Source: Bacteroidales bacterium | GTDB taxonomy: Bacteria; Bacteroidota; Bacteroidia; Bacteroidales; UBA932 | NCBI GenBank assembly: GCA_017548445.1 | Contig: JAFYZZ010000079.1 | Location: 1 to 22,491 of the forward strand | DNA: 22,491 nucleotides | Reading direction: 5' to 3' | Shown here: positions 15,321-22,491 of the stretch, in pieces | Layout: every line of letters begins with the position of its first letter | Position numbering within the stretch: position 1 is the first letter of the stretch | Notes under the pieces: model-generated | What the model saw: the letters and a program-made list of their open reading frames with translations, nothing else | Told to the model about the DNA's origin: nothing | Databases searched by the model: none | Position numbers and translations under genes: made by a program

Positions 15321-16241
15321 CTACTCGGCGGCACCGCCGAGCAGGTCAAGGATCTCAGCGGTGATTTTCTGCTGACGTCCCTTGTTATATTCGAGCGTAA
15401 GTTCGCCGAGAAGATCCTCGGCATTGTCAGTAGCCGTCTGCATCGCCAAGGTGCGGGCGGCTTGTTCTGCTGCGGCGGAGTCAAGGATGGCCGCGTGGAA
15501 CTTGAGCATCATCACCTGCGGGAGCAGCTGGGCGACGAGCGCCTCCGCATCCGGCTCGAGGAGGTAGTCCGCGGGGGAAGGAGCCTCTCCGCTTTCGCCC
15601 GGAAGGGCCGGGGCGGTGAAGGGAAGATAATCTTCCGCGACGGGCTCCTGGGAGGACGCGGAGCGGAAACGGTTATAGACGAGGACCACGCGTCCGAGCT
15701 CTCCGGCCTGGAAGCGTTCCGCGAGGGAACGGGCCAGGGCGGCGGATTTCTCGTAGGACGGGTGGCCGATGAGGTCGTTGCAGTCCGCGGCGGCGGTATA
15801 GCCGGCGCGCTTCAGGGCTTCGGCGATCTTGCGACCGACGGGATAGACCTCGACCTCGCCTTCGCAGGCGCGGATGGTCTCGAGCGCGAGGCGGGTGGCG
15901 TTGGCGTTGAAGCCGCCGCACAGCGAGCTGTTGGACGCGATCGCCACAACCGCCGTCGGGGCAGCCGGGAGCGGCAGTGCCCCTGCGAAGCCGTTCTCCC
16001 GGGCAGGGTCGGGCACCAGCGAAGCGCCAGGGCCCGATAGCGGAGCAGGGGCAGCTGCCGTCCCGGCTCCATTAACCGCGGCAAGGATTTCCGCGAGGGT
16101 GCGTTCGTACGGACGCATCCCTTCGATGGCCCGCTGCGCCTTCCGCAGTTTCGCGGAAGCGACGAGCTTCATCGCCGAAGTGATCTTCAGCGTGCTGCGG
16201 ACCGACCCGATCCGGTCTTTGATCTCCCGAAGTGATGCCAC
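15321..16241 (-). CDS. atpG: ATP synthase F1 gamma subunit
   Basis: The protein has 306 residues. The N-terminal helix signature MASLREIKDRIGSVRSTLKI and the C-terminal helix (DLLGELTLEYNKGRQQKITA) form the rotating coiled-coil shaft inside the alpha3-beta3 head. The central SNSSLCGGFNAN is the family's LCGG block. Between the first helix and that block, residues about 57-95 are rich in Ala, Pro and Gly, a low-complexity loop longer than in the E. coli protein as I remember it. It is the last gene of the operon, 12 bases after atpA. A 7-bp GC-rich hairpin (15324-15341) covers the final codons, but no T-run follows, so no convincing terminator was found before the convergent subtilase gene. 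Confidence 0.97.
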   Translation of the reverse strand: MASLREIKDRIGSVRSTLKITSAMKLVASAKLRKAQRAIEGMRPYERTLAEILAAVNGAGTAAAPAPLSGPGASLVPDPARENGFAGALPLPAAPTAVVAIASNSSLCGGFNANATRLALETIRACEGEVEVYPVGRKIAEALKRAGYTAAADCNDLIGHPSYEKSAALARSLAERFQAGELGRVVLVYNRFRSASSQEPVAEDYLPFTAPALPGESGEAPSPADYLLEPDAEALVAQLLPQVMMLKFHAAILDSAAAEQAARTLAMQTATDNAEDLLGELTLEYNKGRQQKITAEILDLLGGAAE

Positions 16242-16253
16242 TGCCCTTTCTCC

Positions 16254-17845
<1,592 letters not shown>

Positions 17846-17846
<1 letters not shown>

Positions 17847-18322
17847 TATACGATTCTGTTGTTTTGGATGACGAATTGCCGGCGGATGGTCTCGATCTGG
17901 CGGCGGACGCTGGCGTCCAGCATATAGTCGTCCACCTCCAGGGTGAAGCCGCCGAGCAGGTCGGGATTCACGTCCGATTCGATCAGGACATCACCGCCAA
18001 ACTGGTTCTCCAGGACGGTGCGGAGCTTGCGCTCCAGCTCCGCGGACGGGACGGCGGTGGTCAGCCGGGCCACCCGGATCCCGCGGGAGCGGTAGTACAT
18101 CGCGAGGAAACTGCGGAAGATGAAGCGTACGTCTTCGAGGCGGCCGTTCTTGACCAGCAGGCAGACGAGACGCTCCAGCTCGGGCTCGAGCCGGTCGGGA
18201 CGCTCCCCGGGCCGGGCGAGCAGCAGGCGCACCTGGGCGCACACGCGCTCCCCGCCGCCCGTCTCCTCCGTGTAGCGGAGCAGGGCGGTGGCGTATCGGG
18301 TAGCTATAATTCCCGTGTTCAT
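17846..18322 (-). CDS. atpH: ATP synthase F1 delta subunit
   Basis: The protein has 158 residues from the ATG at 18322 ([17 protein letters not shown]), where the conserved family N-terminus begins. An in-frame ATG further upstream at 18361 would overlap atpF and add a basic, unrelated stretch, so I reject it. The C-terminal signature [20 protein letters not shown], then [12 protein letters not shown], is the typical end of delta/OSCP. The subunit joins the F1 head to the peripheral stalk formed by subunit b. The gene lies 7 bases after atpF. Sequence conservation is low in the middle, as is normal for this family. Confidence 0.95.
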
Positions 18323-18329
18323 CCTACCT

Positions 18330-18836
18330 TCAGTTGGGGATCTGCGCCTGCGCGGCCTCATCGACCATCCGGTCGATCAGGCCCTGCTGGCCTTCGTCCC
18401 CCTCGAGTTCCTTCCGTACGATTTTCTCCGCCACTTCCACCGAGATCATCGCCACCTGGCGGCGGATGTCGCGGATGGCGCTTTCGCGCTCCGCGGCGAT
18501 CTCCACCTTGGCGTGCTCGAGCAGTTTCGCCGCTTCGGCGGCGGCTTCCTCCTTCGCCTGCGCAATGATGCGCTCGCGCGATTCGGACGCCTCCTTCAGG
18601 ATGCGGCTCTGCTCCAGGCGGGTCTCCTCGATCATTTTGGCCTGCTCCGCGGCCATGCCTTCCAGGCGCGCCTGGGCCTCATCTGCGGCCTTGAGCGAGT
18701 CGGCGATATGGTCGGAGCGGGACTGGACGGCTTTCGTGATGACCGGGAACCCGAACTTCGCAAGGAGGAAGAACACGAGCCCGAAAATCACGACCATCCA
18801 GAAGAGGAGGCCGAAATCCGGTGTGATCAGCGACAT
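18330..18836 (-). CDS. atpF: ATP synthase F0 subunit b (peripheral stalk)
   Basis: The protein has 168 residues. One N-terminal membrane helix (LLFWMVVIFGLVFFLLAKFG, about 10-29) is followed by a long charged, Ala/Glu/Arg-rich helix (about 35-150) without proline, the coiled-coil stator arm. IRRQVAMISVEVAEKIVRKE near the end is the delta-binding signature. As a dimer, b prevents the alpha3-beta3 head from turning with the rotor. The gene lies 6 bases after atpE and 7 before atpH. Confidence 0.97.
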   Translation of the reverse strand: MSLITPDFGLLFWMVVIFGLVFFLLAKFGFPVITKAVQSRSDHIADSLKAADEAQARLEGMAAEQAKMIEETRLEQSRILKEASESRERIIAQAKEEAAAEAAKLLEHAKVEIAAERESAIRDIRRQVAMISVEVAEKIVRKELEGDEGQQGLIDRMVDEAAQAQIPN

Positions 18837-18842
18837 AGGCGA

Positions 18843-19088
18843 TTATGCCGAAGTGATGGCAAGCAGACAGACGAGCACGCCGAAGAGGCAGACGCCTTCG
18901 ATGAGCGCGCCGATGATGATGGCCGTGGTACGCAGACCGCCGGCGATCTCCGGCTGGCGGGCCGAAGCTTCCATCGTGGACTGGGCAAGTTTACCGATGC
19001 CGATGGCGGCCGCGAGGGCCACGATGCCGGCTCCGATGGCGCCGCCGAACTTGGCGAACGCAACAGCTTGAAGAATGGTTCCTAACAT
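18843..19088 (-). CDS. atpE: ATP synthase F0 subunit c (rotor ring)
   Basis: The protein has 81 residues from the ATG at 19088 (MLGTILQAVAFAKFG). A longer frame opening at 19172 would run into atpB and add a basic non-membrane stretch, so it is rejected. Two membrane helices form the usual hairpin. The first has the glycine ladder GGAIGAGIVALAAAIGIG; the second carries the ion-binding Glu64 (GALIEGVCLFG). The polar loop is ARQPE. The residues after the Glu are Gly-Val rather than the Ser/Thr pattern of sodium-type rings, which favours proton coupling. It sits between atpB and atpF. Confidence 0.97.
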   Translation of the reverse strand: MLGTILQAVAFAKFGGAIGAGIVALAAAIGIGKLAQSTMEASARQPEIAGGLRTTAIIIGALIEGVCLFGVLVCLLAITSA

Positions 19089-19101
19089 GACTGTATGTAT
19101 T

Positions 19102-20100
19102 TTAGTTGGTTTCGTGTTCGGGTTGCGGATGCGCCAGGCCGATGAAGACGGCCGAGAGCATCGTGAATACATAGGCCTGGATGAATGCGACCAGCAGTTC
19201 CAGGCAGTCCAGGAAGACGCCGAAGAGCGCCGCGATGACGGTCAGCGAACCGTTCAGCACGGGCCCGAGGGCGGCCGAGAGGAAGATCAGCGCGATCACG
19301 CTCAGGAGCATGATGTGCCCCGCGAGGATGTTCGCGAAAAGTCGTATCATCAGCGAGAAGGGTTTGGTGAACATACCCAGGATCTCGATGAGCGGCATGA
19401 TGGGGATGGCCTTCAGGAAGAGCGGCACGTCCGGCCAGAGGATTTCCTTCCAGTAGTGCTTGCTGCCGAAGATGTTGACCATCAGGAAGGTGAAGATCGC
19501 CAGGACGGCCGTCACGGCGATGTTGCCCGTAATGTTGGCGCCGCCCGGGAAGACCGGGAGGATGCCCATCAGGTTGTTGATCAGGATGAAGAAGAAGGCC
19601 GTCAGCAGGTAGGGCGAGAAACGCTTGTATTCCGGCCCGACGGCGTCCTTGATGACGTCCTGCTCGATCATCACGATGACGGGCTCCAGCAGGGCCGCGA
19701 GGCCCGTGGGTTTCTCCTTGAGGACGTCGTGCCGCTTGTACCAGCGGGCGCAGAGCAGGATCAGCAGCACCAGCAGGGCGCTGTCGATCATCAGGCCCAG
19801 GACGTTCTTGGTGATGGAGATGTCCAGCGGCCGCACGCCGGTCAGCGCGTTCACGAGCTTGCCGTCTTCGTTCAGCTTGTAGCCGTGTTCCGCCGCGTGA
19901 TGGAGGGTGAAGACGTGGACGCCGTCCTCAATGACGATGCAGGGCAGCATCAGGGCGATTTCCTTACCATTGATGGTGGTGATGTGCCATTCGTAGGAAT
20001 CGCCGATGTGGCCGAACAGGTAGGCGTTCATATCCAGGCTCTCTTCCGCCCGCAGCGCGGCCGGAAGGAGCAGGAACAATATGAGCAACCACTTTCTCAT
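19102..20100 (-). CDS. atpB: ATP synthase F0 subunit a
   Basis: The protein has 332 residues from the ATG at 20100, whose A-T-G-A overlaps the atpC stop; an earlier in-frame ATG at 20115 lies inside atpC and is less likely. It starts with a signal-like helix (MRKWLLILFLLLPAALRA) and an extra periplasmic segment of about 90 residues, common in Bacteroidota subunit a. Several membrane helices follow. The essential arginine lies in SLMIRLFANILAGH, facing the c-ring Glu, and the last helix has the conserved AFIQAYVFTMLSAVFIGLA. Subunit a forms the two half-channels through which protons enter and leave the ring. Confidence 0.96.
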   Translation of the reverse strand: MRKWLLILFLLLPAALRAEESLDMNAYLFGHIGDSYEWHITTINGKEIALMLPCIVIEDGVHVFTLHHAAEHGYKLNEDGKLVNALTGVRPLDISITKNVLGLMIDSALLVLLILLCARWYKRHDVLKEKPTGLAALLEPVIVMIEQDVIKDAVGPEYKRFSPYLLTAFFFILINNLMGILPVFPGGANITGNIAVTAVLAIFTFLMVNIFGSKHYWKEILWPDVPLFLKAIPIMPLIEILGMFTKPFSLMIRLFANILAGHIMLLSVIALIFLSAALGPVLNGSLTVIAALFGVFLDCLELLVAFIQAYVFTMLSAVFIGLAHPQPEHETN

Positions 20101-20351
20101 TCCGTCTCCGCGCACACCGTGATTTCGTTGTCCCGGACCTTGACCACGCCGCCGCGCACCGCGAAGCGCTGCTCCTGCGTGCCTTCCACGACGCGGACGT
20201 CCCCCGCGCAGAGCGCGGAAATGATGGGGGCGTGGCCCGGCAGCACTTCGAACGGGCTCAGCGCGCCCGGGAGGAAGACGGCCGTCGCGGCCCCCTCGTG
20301 GAGGGTGCCGTCCGGAGTCAGGATGCGTATGGTCAACGTCTTGTCTTTCAT
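20097..20351 (-). CDS. atpC: ATP synthase F1 epsilon subunit, short form
   Basis: The protein has only 84 residues. It covers the N-terminal beta-sandwich (LTIRILTPDGTLHEG, the family motif FLPGALSPFEVLPGHAP, FAVRGGVVKVRDNEITV) and stops there. The C-terminal helical hairpin that makes up the rest of the 130-140-residue E. coli type protein is missing. Short epsilon subunits are known in Bacteroidota, so this is probably normal and not a truncation. The sandwich is enough to hold gamma and the c ring together, but the helix-based inhibition of ATP hydrolysis cannot operate. The gene lies 4 bases after atpD and overlaps atpB. Confidence 0.95.
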   Translation of the reverse strand: MKDKTLTIRILTPDGTLHEGAATAVFLPGALSPFEVLPGHAPIISALCAGDVRVVEGTQEQRFAVRGGVVKVRDNEITVCAETE

Positions 20352-20355
20352 TTGT

Positions 20356-21945
<1,590 letters not shown>

Positions 21946-22033
21946 TCACCCCGAATTCCCCCTTTCTTTCCACATTTTGCGCACAATCTTAATGGTTCGG
22001 AGGCGAAGCCGACAGAGGGGATCCTTCCCCCGG

Positions 22034-22076
22034 ATATAAAAGAAGAAGCCCGACTGACGAATGTCAATCGGGCTTC
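22034..22076 (-). terminator. Intrinsic terminator of the rRNA operon
   Basis: The arms 22045-22058 and 22063-22076 form a 14-bp stem with one G-T wobble (GAAGCCCGA pairs with TCGGGCTTC, then TGAC with GTCA) and a 4-base loop. On the minus strand it is followed by TTCTTTTATAT. It lies a few bases past the 3' end of 5S rRNA. Confidence 0.9.
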
Positions 22077-22081
22077 CGAAA

Positions 22082-22193
22082 AGCGGCAGCGGCCTACTCT
22101 CCCACCTGGTGGGGCAGTACCATCGGCGCTGGTGCGTTTAACTTCTCTGTTCGGGATGGGAAGAGGTGGTTCCACACCGCTATAACCGCCGCA
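22082..22193 (-). rRNA. rrf: 5S ribosomal RNA
   Basis: Read on the minus strand, the block contains the invariant 5S segments CCACCTCTTCCCATCCCGAA, CAGAGAAGTTAA, CGCCGATGGTACTGC and GTGGGAGAGTAGG. The two ends pair as helix I (GCGGCGG with CTGCCGC). The length of about 110 bases is right; the exact ends may be off by one to three bases. Confidence 0.95.
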
Positions 22194-22257
22194 GTATATT
22201 ACTTGAGAGAGATAATCTCGACTTTTGGTCGATCCCGGCAATCAGTCTGGCTACTCA

Positions 22258-22491
<234 letters not shown>

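Noticed and set aside
15324..15341. GC hairpin at the end of atpG as a bidirectional terminator
   Set aside because: The stem is good (7 bp, 4-base loop), but no T-tract follows on either strand and it lies inside the coding sequence.
18323..18361. An upstream start for atpH adding 13 residues
   Set aside because: The extension is Arg-rich, overlaps the end of atpF and comes before the conserved family N-terminus at the ATG at 18322.

Overview
The window is a stretch of GC-rich Bacteroidota (Bacteroidales-type) chromosome. The evidence is a SusC/SusD pair, C-terminal domains of the type IX secretion system (T9SS), TAnnTTTG-type promoter boxes instead of Shine-Dalgarno leaders, and an F-type ATPase operon in the order beta-epsilon-a-c-b-delta-alpha-gamma that is usual for this phylum. 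The high GC content would suit an Alistipes-like or related uncultured gut lineage, but the genus cannot be fixed from the sequence.

Layout. (1) 2-5707, minus strand: a run of secreted-protein genes. In transcription order they are a 222-residue exported protein of unknown function, an 881-residue subtilisin-family protease with a lipobox and a T9SS C-terminal domain, a PorV/PorQ-type outer-membrane barrel, a strong terminator, and an S41 (C-terminal-processing type) lipoprotein protease that runs off the left edge. (2) 5735-11180, minus strand: a SusC-SusD-lipoprotein operon closed by a strong intrinsic terminator. (3) 11181-11584: an AT-rich divergent intergenic region with a promoter and unusual palindromes. 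(4) 11585-15313, plus strand: two tandem paralogous subtilisin-family lipoproteases. The first carries a cadherin-like domain and a T9SS sorting domain; the second stops at the end of the catalytic domain. (5) 15321-21882, minus strand: the complete ATP synthase operon atpDCBEFHAG. (6) 22032-22491, minus strand: the rRNA operon terminator, 5S rRNA and the 3' end of 23S rRNA.

How the parts may work together. Three surface or exported subtilases, an S41 protease, a PorV-like shuttle and a SusCD transporter sit together, and no glycoside hydrolase is present. I infer a protein- or peptide-acquisition locus, comparable in logic to RagAB of Porphyromonas: surface proteases cut protein outside and SusCD imports the peptides. 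The ATP synthase and rRNA genes are ordinary housekeeping neighbours. No tRNA, CRISPR array, insertion sequence or phage gene was seen.
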